A DNA stretch of 64,000 nucleotides from Planctomycetota bacterium (GCA_016722065.1 JADKGX010000002.1:186001-250000), one strand, 5' to 3'; shown: positions 33,964 to 44,308, numbered from the stretch's first letter. Numbers and translations: made by a program. The notes: generated by a model from the sequence alone, not told the origin.

Positions 33964-35301
33964 ATGGCCAAGATCGAACCACGCATTCTCAAGGGCTTTC
34001 GCGATTACCTGCCCGAGGTAATGGTGCCGCGCGTGCGTCTGCTGCGGGCCATTTCAAGCGTGTTTGAACGCTTCGGCTTTGAACCGCTGGATACGCCAAG
34101 CCTGGAATACGCCGAAATCCTGCTGGGCAAACTTGGCCCTGAGGCCGAAAAGCTGTTTTACCGCTTCAAGGATGCCGGCGACCGCGATGTGGCCCTGCGA
34201 TATGAGTTGACCATCAGCCTGGCCCGCGTAGTCGCGCAGTACCGCGACCTGCCGCGTCCCTTCAAGCGTTATCAGATGGGCCCGGTGTGGCGTGCCGAAA
34301 GCCCGGCACGAGGGCGGTTTCGCGAGTTCTGGCAGTGTGACGTCGACATCGTCGGCAGCCAGAGCCTGCTGGCCGACGCAGAGTGCATCGTGATCGATCA
34401 TGCTGTGATGACCGCCGTCGGCGCGCCCAACTACCGCATTCGCTTCAACAACCGCAAGCTGTTTCGCGGCCTGCAGGCGCGGGCCGGCATTAGCGATAGT
34501 TTAGCCATGGATGCCGTAATGCGCGCCGTGGACAAAGTCGACAAGATCGGCGTCGACGCCGTGCGCAAAGAGCTGGCCGAAGGCGGCTTGGCTGAAGCCC
34601 CATTGCAGGTGGTGATGGACTTTCTGGACTTGGCGGCAATGCCAATGCCCAACGCTGCCCGCATCGCTGCGGCCCGCGAGTTTGTGGGCGGCAATGAACA
34701 GGGCGCCAAAGGCTGTGACGAGTTGCAGCAGGTCTATCAAGCCGCCCTGCAACTGGGCGTGCCTGATAGCGTGATGCAGATCGACACCACGATTGTTCGC
34801 GGTCTGGACTACTACACCGGCACAGTGTTTGAAACCTTCCTGACTGACCTGCCGGGTTTTGGCAGCGTGATGTCGGGCGGACGTTACGACGGCTTGATTG
34901 GCTTGTTCACCAATGAAGAAATCCCGGCCGTGGGCATCAGCGTGGGCATTGACCGGCTGATTGCCGCCCTTGAGGAACTGCAAAAGCTGCCGCCGGGCCG
35001 GGCCAGCGCCCAGGTGCTGGTGACTATCTTTGATGAATCCAGCACGGCCTATTCCCAGCAGGTTGCCCGCGAACTTCGCAATGCGGACATCAATGCCGAG
35101 CTATGGCTGGAACCAGGGGCCAAGCTTCAAAAGCAGCTCAAGTACGCCGAACGCAAGGGTATCGCACAGGTGATTGTAGCTGGCCCCGCCGAGGCCGCGG
35201 CAGGGACAGTCAACCTGAAGACGCTTGCCACCCGCGAGCAAGTAACCCTCAAGCTGTCAGAGCTCGCCCAGGTGATGCAAGCACCCCGCGAACAGCACTA
35301 A
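33964..35301 (+). CDS. hisS: histidyl-tRNA synthetase
   Basis: This 445-residue class II synthetase charges tRNA-His. Motif 1 is in LKGFRDYLPEVMVPR. Motif 2 is FKRYQMGPVWRAESPARGRF followed by REFWQCDVDIVG. The histidine-specific motif is RGLDYYTGTVFE, and motif 3 is near VGISVGIDRLI. An anticodon-binding domain (about 345-435) closes it. The motif 2 wording RAESPARGR departs from the common RHERPQKGR and resembles the eukaryotic-like branch. I start at the ATG at 33964 (MAKIEPRILKG), which matches the family; the frame upstream runs through the palindrome. Confidence 0.95.
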   Translation: MAKIEPRILKGFRDYLPEVMVPRVRLLRAISSVFERFGFEPLDTPSLEYAEILLGKLGPEAEKLFYRFKDAGDRDVALRYELTISLARVVAQYRDLPRPFKRYQMGPVWRAESPARGRFREFWQCDVDIVGSQSLLADAECIVIDHAVMTAVGAPNYRIRFNNRKLFRGLQARAGISDSLAMDAVMRAVDKVDKIGVDAVRKELAEGGLAEAPLQVVMDFLDLAAMPMPNAARIAAAREFVGGNEQGAKGCDELQQVYQAALQLGVPDSVMQIDTTIVRGLDYYTGTVFETFLTDLPGFGSVMSGGRYDGLIGLFTNEEIPAVGISVGIDRLIAALEELQKLPPGRASAQVLVTIFDESSTAYSQQVARELRNADINAELWLEPGAKLQKQLKYAERKGIAQVIVAGPAEAAAGTVNLKTLATREQVTLKLSELAQVMQAPREQH

Positions 35302-35328
35302 ATGATGCGGGCTCCCCGCCCGCAGATT

Positions 35329-35925
35329 CTAGCCACCCCACGCCTTCATGCGGGCCGCGACATCGGCTTCATCCTGCGGCCGCAGATACTCCGCAAAACT
35401 GTCCCATGGCACAAACAGCAGGTGTTCCTCCTGCCCTGGCGCGGCACTGAACTGCGATGCCCGGCGCACCTCAAAGGCCAGGCAGCGATAATCGGGTTCC
35501 GTCTGCCCGGGCAGCGGCTGGTGGCGCAGGTGCCCGGCGGGCGGCTGGCTTGCACTGACGATCGTTGGGTGCTGTGGCAGCAACGCCAGTGCCTTGTGCA
35601 GGTCGGCGGCGTCGCGCAGCGGCACGTACTGGCGCAGCAGCACAACGGGCACGTCCTCAGCGCTGCGCTGGCGCATCAAGGTAATGAAGTCAAAGGGCGA
35701 AACCTCGCGCAGTTCGTGCTTGCCAATCAGGTGCAGCAGGGTTTCGTCACTCTGCGCAGTCAGCACCAGAATGCGGTCGGGCGCAGTCACCTGCCGGGCA
35801 ATGGCCACCTGGTGCTCCAGCAGGTTTCGTCCGCCTGCCGACAACGCCCCCGCATCGGCCACGGCGCCGCCAACCAGGCGCATCTGGCGTGTAACTTCAA
35901 TGGCCACCCAGGGTGTCTGTTGCAT
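35329..35925 (-). CDS. cytidylyltransferase-like protein
   Basis: This 198-residue protein reads like a member of the CMP-sugar synthetase (NeuA/KdsB) group of GT-A nucleotidyltransferases. A helix NLLEHQVAIARQ is followed by DRILVLTAQSDETLLHLIGK, then VPVVLLRQYVPLRDAADLHKAL and TIVSASQP. These align in order with the family's iVsTdde, LlQPtsPLR and vSvse elements. The N-terminal nucleotide-binding loop is degenerate, so activity is doubtful. The start is the ATG at 35925; a TTG at 35940 is possible. It is convergent with hisS and divergent from rimO. The fold is inferred from pattern only. Confidence 0.6.
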   Translation of the reverse strand: MQQTPWVAIEVTRQMRLVGGAVADAGALSAGGRNLLEHQVAIARQVTAPDRILVLTAQSDETLLHLIGKHELREVSPFDFITLMRQRSAEDVPVVLLRQYVPLRDAADLHKALALLPQHPTIVSASQPPAGHLRHQPLPGQTEPDYRCLAFEVRRASQFSAAPGQEEHLLFVPWDSFAEYLRPQDEADVAARMKAWGG

Positions 35926-36026
35926 GACGCAAGTGTCCAAGCCGGGGGGCCCAAGGTCAATCGTTGAACGCGGCTGCGGCTGGCCCGCGCCTTTCGCGGC
36001 CTTGCGGGCCCGCTATCATTCGCGCC

Positions 36027-37379
<1,353 letters not shown>

Positions 37380-37401
37380 CCTTGCCGCAACTCCAATTGA
37401 A

Positions 37402-37428
37402 AACCGCCCGGCCATTGGCCGGGCGGTT
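37402..37428. terminator. bidirectional terminator between rimO and the OmpA-like gene
   Basis: A perfect 12-bp stem (37402-37413 with 37417-37428) has a three-base loop. On the minus strand it is followed by TTTTCAATT, so it is best as the terminator of the OmpA-like gene ending at 37446. It also lies 22 bases after the rimO stop. Confidence 0.75.
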
Positions 37429-37445
37429 GCTTGAGGCGTGATGAT

Positions 37446-38198
37446 TTACTTGCTGACCTGCGTTCCGGCGGGCAGACGGCCGATGCTCAGGCCTTCGCTG
37501 GTGCCCATGTAGATCTCGACCCGGCGGTTGCGCTGCTTGGCCTTTGCGTCCTTGCCTGCTTCCACGGGCCAGTATTCGCCGAAACCAGCAACAAAGATGC
37601 GGTCCTTGGGCAGACCCTTGGTGGCCATGAAGTCACGAACAGCCATGGCGCGCATGATGCTGAGATGAACGTTGTCGCGAATGCCCTGCTTGAGCAATGA
37701 TTTCACAGGGTCGCTGTCGGTGTGGCCGTCAATGCGGATCACCGAGTTGCTGTCGCCCATCTTGGACTTCATGCTGTCGGCCAGCTTGCCCAGCGTGGTC
37801 TTGGTGTTGTCGGTGAGCTCCCAGGAGCCGCTCTTGAACAACACGCCGCTGTCGTCCAGGCGAACGCCTACGGCATTGCCGTTCTGAACCCATTCCCAGC
37901 CGCCTTTGTCCATGCCCCACTGCTTCTTGATTTCGGCAATCAAGCGATCTGTGTCCATCTCGGGCGTGTTGGCGGAAGCTTCCTTGATGCCGGTAATCTG
38001 GTCGCGCAGGCTTTTGTTTTCGCCGCGCACCTTGGTCAACTCTCCGCTCAGGCGCGAGTTTTCGGCGCTGACGGCCACGTTGGCCTGCTGTTCGTTCTCC
38101 AGGTGCTTGACCACGCGGTCGTATTCATCCAGAGAAACGCAGCCGCCCAGCAGGGCGACCGCAGAAACCGAGATCAGGGAAAACAGGATTCTCTTCAT
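37446..38198 (-). CDS. OmpA/MotB-domain lipoprotein
   Basis: This 250-residue lipoprotein has the signal MKRILFSLISVSAVALLGGC, with the lipobox Cys at 20. A coiled coil follows (about 25-80; EYDRVVKHLENEQQANVAV). An OmpA-like peptidoglycan-binding domain (about 110-235) contains GVLFKSGSWELTDN, IRIDGHTDSDPV and AMAVRDFMATKGL, then the Arg of KQRNRRVEIYM. Such proteins tether the outer membrane to the cell wall, as Pal does. It is probably monocistronic with its own terminator. Confidence 0.9.
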   Translation of the reverse strand: MKRILFSLISVSAVALLGGCVSLDEYDRVVKHLENEQQANVAVSAENSRLSGELTKVRGENKSLRDQITGIKEASANTPEMDTDRLIAEIKKQWGMDKGGWEWVQNGNAVGVRLDDSGVLFKSGSWELTDNTKTTLGKLADSMKSKMGDSNSVIRIDGHTDSDPVKSLLKQGIRDNVHLSIMRAMAVRDFMATKGLPKDRIFVAGFGEYWPVEAGKDAKAKQRNRRVEIYMGTSEGLSIGRLPAGTQVSK

Positions 38199-38344
38199 GA
38201 CGGCCGCTCCTGGCTAGGTTGGGTAAGTGCTTGGGCGGCGGACTAAGGTCCGCCATGCACAGGTGATCGGCGGGTCGCCCGGCGCGGCTTCAGTTAAAAT
38301 CGGATTGTGGTCGATCGGCCCTGGCATGGGCCAGTCCCGCGCTG

Positions 38345-39304
38345 CTAGCCACCGGCGTGTTCGATCTTCTTGCGGGCTTCTGCTGCTTTGCGCTCTTCTT
38401 CGGCTTTGCGATCGCGCTCTGCCAGCCGGATTTCCAGCGACAGGTCCTGCAGGTTGTTCTGGGCCTGGGCGTCTTTCTCGGTGTCGTACAGCGCGTCGCA
38501 CAGTTTGGCGTCGGCTTCATTGAAGGCGCGGGGCCAGGTCTTTTGCAACTCCTTCAAGTCATCCAGCGCCGCGCGGCGGTCAGCGGCCTTTTCGGCACGG
38601 CGCACGCGCTTGAACTTCAGGCTCTTGACCCGGGCCTCCACCATGCCCTGCAGGGCCAGTGTCAAATCGGCCTGGCATTGCTTGGTCAGTCCTTTGCTGG
38701 CCGCGATCAGTTTGCGCAGGTCGGCAAAGTTGTCCTCGGTGATCAACCCGGCGCGATCGCGGGCAACAAACATGAACTCCACGGCGGCGTTCTGGGCCGC
38801 GTACCCGCCCTGGGCGACGTGGCTGGTCAGCAGCTTCCAAAATGCCTGGGTGCGGTCCTCGCCCTCCGGGTCGGTCTCCAGGGCGATGAACTCTTTGGCG
38901 ACCTGCAGCTTGTCCTTTTGTTCCACATCACTTTCGGGCACCAGAATCGGCTTGCCCACCAGCGAGTACCCGCCGCTGGACATGGCCTTGAGGGCAAACA
39001 GGCCGCGCACGGCCTCGTCTTTTTTGAGGGTGGCGGGGTCAGAGTAGAAGACCTGCAGGGCCCGCTTGGGGTCCTTGCCGTACAGCACTTGCTCGAGTGT
39101 CAACTCGGCGCGGGTCAGGTCACTGGCGTTGACGCGCTGGGCACCGGCAACGCCAAGCACAATCAAATCACACTGGTCCAGAATCACCCGGCCGAAATTT
39201 GATTCCCGTTCCGCGTGCAACGGCGCCGCGCAAGCCAACAAGCCCAGCAGCAGCCATGCTGGCAGCGTTTTGAACCTGCTTCCGGTGTTGGCCGTTGCGC
39301 TCAT
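38345..39304 (-). CDS. hypothetical exported protein
   Basis: This 319-residue protein has a signal peptide (about 1-31, WLLLGLLACAAPLHA). A beta-rich region (about 35-130) begins VILDQCDLIVLGVAGAQRV and is reminiscent of small exported domains of unknown function. The rest is helical and ends in a Glu/Arg/Lys-rich coiled coil. The ATG lies seven bases after the M16 protease stop in the same direction, so it is probably cotranscribed and may support that protease. No family recognised. Confidence 0.75.
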   Translation of the reverse strand: MSATANTGSRFKTLPAWLLLGLLACAAPLHAERESNFGRVILDQCDLIVLGVAGAQRVNASDLTRAELTLEQVLYGKDPKRALQVFYSDPATLKKDEAVRGLFALKAMSSGGYSLVGKPILVPESDVEQKDKLQVAKEFIALETDPEGEDRTQAFWKLLTSHVAQGGYAAQNAAVEFMFVARDRAGLITEDNFADLRKLIAASKGLTKQCQADLTLALQGMVEARVKSLKFKRVRRAEKAADRRAALDDLKELQKTWPRAFNEADAKLCDALYDTEKDAQAQNNLQDLSLEIRLAERDRKAEEERKAAEARKKIEHAGG

Positions 39305-39311
39305 GGGTGTG

Positions 39312-42128
39312 CTACTTGCCGCCTTCCGAGCCGCCCTCCGAGCCGCCTTCGCTGTCGTCGCCTTCATCGGGGTTGGTCGCGTCGTCGGCTGGTGTAATCT
39401 TGCCAATCGGCCCGGCCAGAACTTCCACCATGCGTTCCGGCACCAGGTGCTTCTGCGAAACGCGCAGGATGTCTTCCTTGGTTACGGCCTCCACGGCGCT
39501 GGTGTACTTGACCATGTAATCCCAGCCCAGATTGTAGCGTTCCATGCTGATCAAAAGCCCTGCAAGCTGGCCGGTGGTTTCCTGCCCGAACACAAAGCTG
39601 CCCTTGAGATAATCCTTGGCGTTGCGCAGTTCCTCGTCGCTGACGGGCTGGGTGCGCACTTCATCGATCATTTCGTACATGACCTTGAGTGCCTTTTCGA
39701 CATTGCCCGGCCGCGTGCCGATGTAACCCAGAAAGGCCCCCGGCGTAACGCCCGACCCGCCCGTGATGTTGGCATAGGTGCTGTAGGCCAGGCCCATCTG
39801 GTCGCGCAGCTTGTGGCTGAAACGGTCCGTGAACCCCGGCGAGGTACCCAAAATGCTTTCCATGACCAGCAGCGGAATGTAGTCCGGGTCGTTGCGCGTA
39901 ATGCCCAACGAGGTCAGCCGCAGCATGACCTGGTCTTTGGCCGGCAGGTCGACGGTGATGCGCTTGGCCTGGGCGTTGACGCGGTCCGGGCGGAAGCCAG
40001 CAAGGGCCTGTTCGCCGGATTCGTCGCCCTTGGAATCCTTAAAGAAGAAGGCCTGGGTACCGCTGCGCGTGGCTGGCGCCGAGAACTTGATCTCGGGCAG
40101 CTTCAGCGGCTCTGCGGGGTTTTTCCAGGTGCCGAACTCGGCCTCGAGTTTCTTGAGCATCGCGTCGGCATCAAAGTCCCCCACCGCGGCAATCACGGTG
40201 TTGTCCGGGCGGAACCAGCGGCTGTGCCAGGCCATCAGTTGCTCACGCGTGAAACTCTTCAGCGTATCAATGCTGCCCTCCGCGGGGCGGCCCAGCGGGT
40301 TTTGCGGGCCGTACACGGCGGCGTTGGCCGCCGCGCGTGAAAACCATGCGGTTTCGTTCTTGTTCGATTCCATCCAGGCCAGCATCTGGGTGCGGTTCAA
40401 TTCCAGTTCTTCCTGCGGAAACGTGGGGCGCAGCAGGCCTTCGGCCATCAGCTTCAGGCTGGCGTCGGTGTACTCGGTCATGCAGCGCATGCTGGCTCCG
40501 CTGCCGTCGAAGCTGATTGCCGCGCCAAGCTTTTCAATTGCCTCGGCCAGTTGCTGCTTGCTGTAGCTCTTCGTGCCAGCTTCCAGCAGTTGGCCCGTGA
40601 AGTTGGCAATGCCGAAGTCCTTTTCAGTTTCGGCCGTGCGCCAGGCCCGAACCGCAGCCTGCACGCTGACCACCGGCAAACCCTGTCGCGGCAGCAGCAG
40701 CACGGTAAGCCCGTTGGCTAGTACACTGCGTTTTACGGGCAGGGGCTCGGCCTTTGCGTCGCCGCTGGTTTCCGCCGGCGGTACGGTCAGTTCCGGCACA
40801 ATCCAGCCTGTGGCGGTGTTCTGGGGCCGCATGTAGGCCTTGGCAACGCGAACCACGTCAGCGCCGGTTACGGCCTTGATCAGGTCGGGGTACTTGATGG
40901 CAGCGCGCCAGTCGCCTTCTACGGTTTCGGACTGGCCCAGTGCGCTGGCCAGGGCGCTGGCACTCTCGCGCTGATAGATGGCGCCGGCGATAAAGCCGTT
41001 GCGGGCGCGCTCCAGTTCATCAGCCGTGACGCCGTCCTTGATCAATGCCGCAATCGCGGCTTCCACGCCCGAGACCAATTCCTCGCGCGTGTGGCCCTGG
41101 TTCAACTCGCCGTACATGTACATCAGGCCACTCAGAATATTGGCGTCCTGCCCGCAGCCAATGCTGGTGCACACCTGGCTGCCATCGACCATGGCACGAT
41201 ACAGGCGGCTGGTAACGCCCCCGCCCAGCACAACGCCCAGCATGTCCAGTGCCGCGCGGTCGGGGTGGGTTGCCGGGACGGTAAGGTAGCAGCGCCCGAA
41301 TTCGACAACCTCGGATTCGCTCTTGATCTCGAAATTCGCAGGCCCCTGGAACTTGATTTCACTGACTTTGGGGCGGTTCAGTTCCGGCCCGCGCGGAATC
41401 TTGCCAAACAGCTCCTTGAGCACCGGCAGAGCCTCTGCACTTGTGATGTCGCCTGCCAGCACCAGCGTGGCGTGGTTGGGGTGATAGTGCTGTTCATAGA
41501 ACAGCCGCATATCGCGGCGCGAGATGTCCTGCACATCGTGCGGCCAGCCCAGCACCGGGTGACCATAGGGGTGGCGCTTGCCAAAGATGGTGACGCCGAT
41601 TTCGTCCCACATGCGCGAGCTGGGATTGTCGCTGCTGATGTCGCTTTCGGACTGGACGACTTTTTTCTCGCTGTCGAACTCGGTCAGGTCAAGCGTCAGG
41701 TGCGCCATGCGGTCGGCCTCAATCTTCATGGCCTCGCGCCAGCGGCTCTTCGGAAGATCGATGTAGTAGGCCGTGTAGTCGTTGCTGGTAAAGGCGTTGT
41801 TGCTGCCGCCGTTGCGCACGGTCACTTTGTCGACATCGCCTACTTTGTAATCCTTGCTGCCCTTGAACATCATGTGTTCAAGAAAGTGCGCCACGCCGGT
41901 AACGCCCGGCTGTTCGTCCATGCTGCCCACTTTGTACCAGACATAGCTGGAAACAACGGGCACGCCCGGGCGGTGCACGACCACGACTTTCAGGCCGTTA
42001 TCCAGCACGGTTTCCGTGATATCGAGTGACTTGGCGGGTTCGGGCTTGGGCTGGGCCAGCGCGACAGCGAACGTCAGGGCGGCCAGCGCAAAGACAGGCA
42101 AGGACTTCCACAAGAGGTTAGGCTTCAC
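39312..42128 (-). CDS. M16 family zinc metalloprotease, two-domain
   Basis: This 938-residue protein has a signal peptide (about 1-26) and two tandem M16 halves. The first half is catalytic, with the inverted zinc motif HFLEH in GVAHFLEHMMFKG near residue 85. The second half (from about 480) has the matching fold but no HxxEH, as expected for the pitrilysin/insulinase layout. The C-terminal tail is acidic and ends in repeated GGSE units. It probably degrades peptides in the periplasm. The start is a GTG with AAGGAG upstream. It is followed at once by an exported protein gene. Confidence 0.92.
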   Translation of the reverse strand: MKPNLLWKSLPVFALAALTFAVALAQPKPEPAKSLDITETVLDNGLKVVVVHRPGVPVVSSYVWYKVGSMDEQPGVTGVAHFLEHMMFKGSKDYKVGDVDKVTVRNGGSNNAFTSNDYTAYYIDLPKSRWREAMKIEADRMAHLTLDLTEFDSEKKVVQSESDISSDNPSSRMWDEIGVTIFGKRHPYGHPVLGWPHDVQDISRRDMRLFYEQHYHPNHATLVLAGDITSAEALPVLKELFGKIPRGPELNRPKVSEIKFQGPANFEIKSESEVVEFGRCYLTVPATHPDRAALDMLGVVLGGGVTSRLYRAMVDGSQVCTSIGCGQDANILSGLMYMYGELNQGHTREELVSGVEAAIAALIKDGVTADELERARNGFIAGAIYQRESASALASALGQSETVEGDWRAAIKYPDLIKAVTGADVVRVAKAYMRPQNTATGWIVPELTVPPAETSGDAKAEPLPVKRSVLANGLTVLLLPRQGLPVVSVQAAVRAWRTAETEKDFGIANFTGQLLEAGTKSYSKQQLAEAIEKLGAAISFDGSGASMRCMTEYTDASLKLMAEGLLRPTFPQEELELNRTQMLAWMESNKNETAWFSRAAANAAVYGPQNPLGRPAEGSIDTLKSFTREQLMAWHSRWFRPDNTVIAAVGDFDADAMLKKLEAEFGTWKNPAEPLKLPEIKFSAPATRSGTQAFFFKDSKGDESGEQALAGFRPDRVNAQAKRITVDLPAKDQVMLRLTSLGITRNDPDYIPLLVMESILGTSPGFTDRFSHKLRDQMGLAYSTYANITGGSGVTPGAFLGYIGTRPGNVEKALKVMYEMIDEVRTQPVSDEELRNAKDYLKGSFVFGQETTGQLAGLLISMERYNLGWDYMVKYTSAVEAVTKEDILRVSQKHLVPERMVEVLAGPIGKITPADDATNPDEGDDSEGGSEGGSEGGK

Positions 42129-42150
42129 GGTGACTGCTCCTTTAGATCAA

Positions 42151-42173
42151 CGGGCGCCCTGGCTGGGCGCCCG
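42151..42173 (-). terminator. hairpin between the 147-residue lipoprotein and the M16 gene
   Basis: A perfect 9-bp GC stem (42151-42159 with 42165-42173) has a five-base loop. It lies 28 bases after the stop of the small lipoprotein gene and shortly before the M16 ribosome binding site. No T-run follows, so it may be a partial terminator or an mRNA-stabilising hairpin. Confidence 0.45.
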
Positions 42174-42201
42174 CATTCCTGGACACTGATACGCGCGGGG
42201 C

Positions 42202-42645
42202 TTAGCGCGACTCACTCAAAACATAACGATCAGACGGCAATTCGCGTTGCAGTGCGAATTCCACGGTAACGCCCTGGCTGCTTGGGGTTGCGGCAACCCA
42301 GCGGGTCTGGGGTAGATAGCCCTGCAAGGAAACGCGAAACAACTCGGGCTTGCCGGTGGCTTCGACCACTACTTCGCGCGAGGGCGTGCTGCCCACGCTG
42401 ACCCAGATGCCGTCGTCGTTGAACCATTCGACGTTGGCCCCCGGCGGATTGCTTAAAAACCGGGCGCCGGTTTTGGGAATCATGGCGTCGTAGTTGTCAC
42501 TGGCGCGCATTTCTGACTGCACGGCGCGTTGCTGGGTGCGGTCAACACCACCCACATCGCCCACCTTGGCGGGACGAACTTGAGAAGCGCAGCCGGCAAA
42601 GAACAGGGCCAGTGCAGCCAACAGAGAAAGCCTGATCACGGTCAT
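42202..42645 (-). CDS. small lipoprotein, PEGA-like
   Basis: This 147-residue protein has a lipoprotein signal (MTVIRLSLLAALALFFAGC, Cys19). A GTG two codons downstream is an alternative start. Residues 62-135 (TGARFLSNPPGANVEWFNDD to VTVEFALQR) look like a PEGA-type beta sandwich. The SNPPGA core and a VSLQGYLPQ strand are typical of that class, which tends to sit on the outside of the membrane. It lies just upstream of the M16 protease. Confidence 0.75.
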   Translation of the reverse strand: MTVIRLSLLAALALFFAGCASQVRPAKVGDVGGVDRTQQRAVQSEMRASDNYDAMIPKTGARFLSNPPGANVEWFNDDGIWVSVGSTPSREVVVEATGKPELFRVSLQGYLPQTRWVAATPSSQGVTVEFALQRELPSDRYVLSESR

Positions 42646-42764
42646 GCGTGACTCACAGCAAGCGTTACGGGGGTCAACGAAGGATACAATCGCCCAACGC
42701 CCCGGAAAGGCGGGAATTTGGGTTCAAGGCCGACGCGCGCGGGCTGCGTTTGGACACGGATTTG

Positions 42765-42798
42765 CGCAGTAACTCAGCCACGCAGTAACTCAGTTACT
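42765..42798. repeat. 13-bp direct repeat with an overlapping palindrome
   Basis: CGCAGTAACTCAG occurs at 42765-42777 and again at 42781-42793. The second copy overlaps a palindrome, AGTAACT-C-AGTTACT (42784-42798). This lies in a 207-base gap between two genes. No gene is visible in the gap. Confidence 0.6.
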
Positions 42799-42804
42799 CC
42801 GTGT
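42793..42804 (+). repeat. 12-bp repeat, left copy
   Basis: GTTACTCCGTGT is found here and at 43500-43511, in the same orientation. The two copies flank the 42853-43371 gene, about 700 bases apart. Confidence 0.5.
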
Positions 42805-42852
42805 TCGATCCGTTTGCCACGGCGGGCCGGATGCCTGCGGTCCTTTGGCCTT

Positions 42853-43371
42853 TTATGCGGCTGAACTGATGGCTGGCGCTGGTGCCTGGGCCGGGGTGGC
42901 GGTTTTTTCTGCCCGGGCTGGTGGCTGGGTTGCCGCCTCTGGTGCGGGTTCTGGTCGCTTTGGCGGACAAAGTGAGTCGCTGGCTTGCTGGCGCATCAAC
43001 TCTGACAGGATCTGCAGGGCCTGGGCGCGGCATTCGGCCTTGAGTTGCAACTGATTGTCCAGCAGCTCGCGCAGCAGCTTGTCGACGCGAAAGGCAATGC
43101 TTGGGCTGATCGTCCAGCGGTGGGGCTTGCTGCCGTCGCTGGCGGCCACGACTTCAAGTTCGCGGTCGTGAATCGCCAGCAGCTTCTTCCAGCGGGCGAT
43201 GCTGGCATCAAGTTCCAGACCGTTGCGCGCCGCATAGATTTCATCGGCGGCAAGTTGCAGGTTCTGGGTGGCCAGGTCTTGTTCGCGCGTCTGGGCAGGC
43301 TTGGGTTGCGCCGGAGCCGCCGGCGACGGGATCGAATGATGTTTAGGCCTGACAGAGTGGTAACGGGCCAT
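42853..43371 (-). CDS. hypothetical helical protein
   Basis: This 172-residue protein has a basic, Pro/Ala-rich N terminus, a helical core and a Pro/Ala-rich C terminus. The core (about 30-130) includes NLQLAADEIYAARNGLELDA, FRVDKLLRELLDNQL and ALQILSEL. The core has no visible catalytic motif and no signal peptide. The start at the ATG (43371) has AAGG upstream; the longer frame upstream passes through a repeat. It is flanked by the 12-bp repeat. No family recognised. Confidence 0.6.
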   Translation of the reverse strand: MARYHSVRPKHHSIPSPAAPAQPKPAQTREQDLATQNLQLAADEIYAARNGLELDASIARWKKLLAIHDRELEVVAASDGSKPHRWTISPSIAFRVDKLLRELLDNQLQLKAECRAQALQILSELMRQQASDSLCPPKRPEPAPEAATQPPARAEKTATPAQAPAPAISSAA

Positions 43372-43499
43372 GGCAATAACCTTGCATTGAACCAGCGCAG
43401 AGGGATCCACGCTCGATGCAGGAAGCATACAAGTTGCATTGGCAGAAGATCCAAGCCCCGTCAGGGGCGACACAGGGGTTCCCGCGTTCTGGCCTCTCT

Positions 43500-43511
43500 G
43501 TTACTCCGTGT
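43500..43511 (+). repeat. 12-bp repeat, right copy
   Basis: This is the second copy of GTTACTCCGTGT. It is followed by CTCTGTGTGAAA, a phrase that I recall from intergenic regions in many bacterial genomes. Confidence 0.5.
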
Positions 43512-43538
43512 CTCTGTGTGAAATCCACGACAAGGCCG

Positions 43539-43561
43539 GATCGGGGAAAAGACTCCCGATC
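43539..43561 (-). terminator. hairpin after cmk
   Basis: A 7-bp stem (43539-43545 with 43555-43561) with a nine-base loop lies 18 bases after the cmk stop on the minus strand. There is no T-run. It is a possible end of the long minus-strand cluster. Confidence 0.35.
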
Positions 43562-43579
43562 ACAGCCGGCTTTTCGTTT

Positions 43580-44308
43580 CTAGGCTTTGTGCTGATCCAG
43601 GCCGAGTTTGTCTTTGTCGATCTTGCGCGTGCGCATCGCCAGGCGGCTTTTGGCCAACTTGACGATCGATTCGGCCACCTGGTCGGGGGTCAGGGTGCTG
43701 GTATCCAGCTCGACGGCATCCAGGGCCTTGCGCAGGCCACCGTGTTCGCGACTCATGTCCAGGTGGTCGCGCTGGGTTACGTCCTTGAGAACTTCGTCAA
43801 AGGTGGTTTCCAGGCCGCGCTGCCTGAGTTCCTCAAACCTGCGGCGGGCGCGCACCTCGTGGGTTGCGTACAGGTAGACCTTCAGGTCTGCGTGCGGGAA
43901 GACCAGCGTGCCCTGGTCGCGGCCTTCCGTGACCAGATCGCCCTGCTGGCCGATTTTTCGTTGCATGGCCACCAGCCAGTCGCGCACTTCCATGATGTCG
44001 GCCACATAGTGAATGTTGCGCGTGACTTCGGGCGTGCGAATTTTGTCGGTTACGTCCTGGCCGCCAATGCGCACCTTCACGGGGCCGTCCTTGACCAGTT
44101 CAATGTCCAGGTTCAGGCTTTTGATCGTGCCCGCCACGGCCTTGGGGTCGTCCAGCTTGATGCCTGCGCGCATGCAATGCAGCGTGGCGGCGCGGTACAT
44201 GGCGCCGGTGTCCAGATAGCGCAGCCCAAGGCGCGAGGCCACAAGCCGCGTAATCGTGCTTTTTCCTGCGCCGCTGGGTCCGTCAATCGTGATGATGTTC
44301 TGGGACAT
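43580..44308 (-). CDS. cmk: cytidylate kinase
   Basis: This 242-residue kinase phosphorylates CMP and dCMP. The P-loop is GPSGAGKS (10-17). CMP-binding features are YLDTGAMYRAATLHCM, IHYVADIMEVRDWLVAMQR and VTEGRDQGTLVFPHADLKVY, where the family's usual GRDIGT reads GRDQGT. The lid follows near RARRRFEELRQRG. The C-terminal tail is Lys-rich. It is the last gene of the minus-strand cluster, 50 bases after the LptA-like gene. Confidence 0.93.
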   Translation of the reverse strand: MSQNIITIDGPSGAGKSTITRLVASRLGLRYLDTGAMYRAATLHCMRAGIKLDDPKAVAGTIKSLNLDIELVKDGPVKVRIGGQDVTDKIRTPEVTRNIHYVADIMEVRDWLVAMQRKIGQQGDLVTEGRDQGTLVFPHADLKVYLYATHEVRARRRFEELRQRGLETTFDEVLKDVTQRDHLDMSREHGGLRKALDAVELDTSTLTPDQVAESIVKLAKSRLAMRTRKIDKDKLGLDQHKA

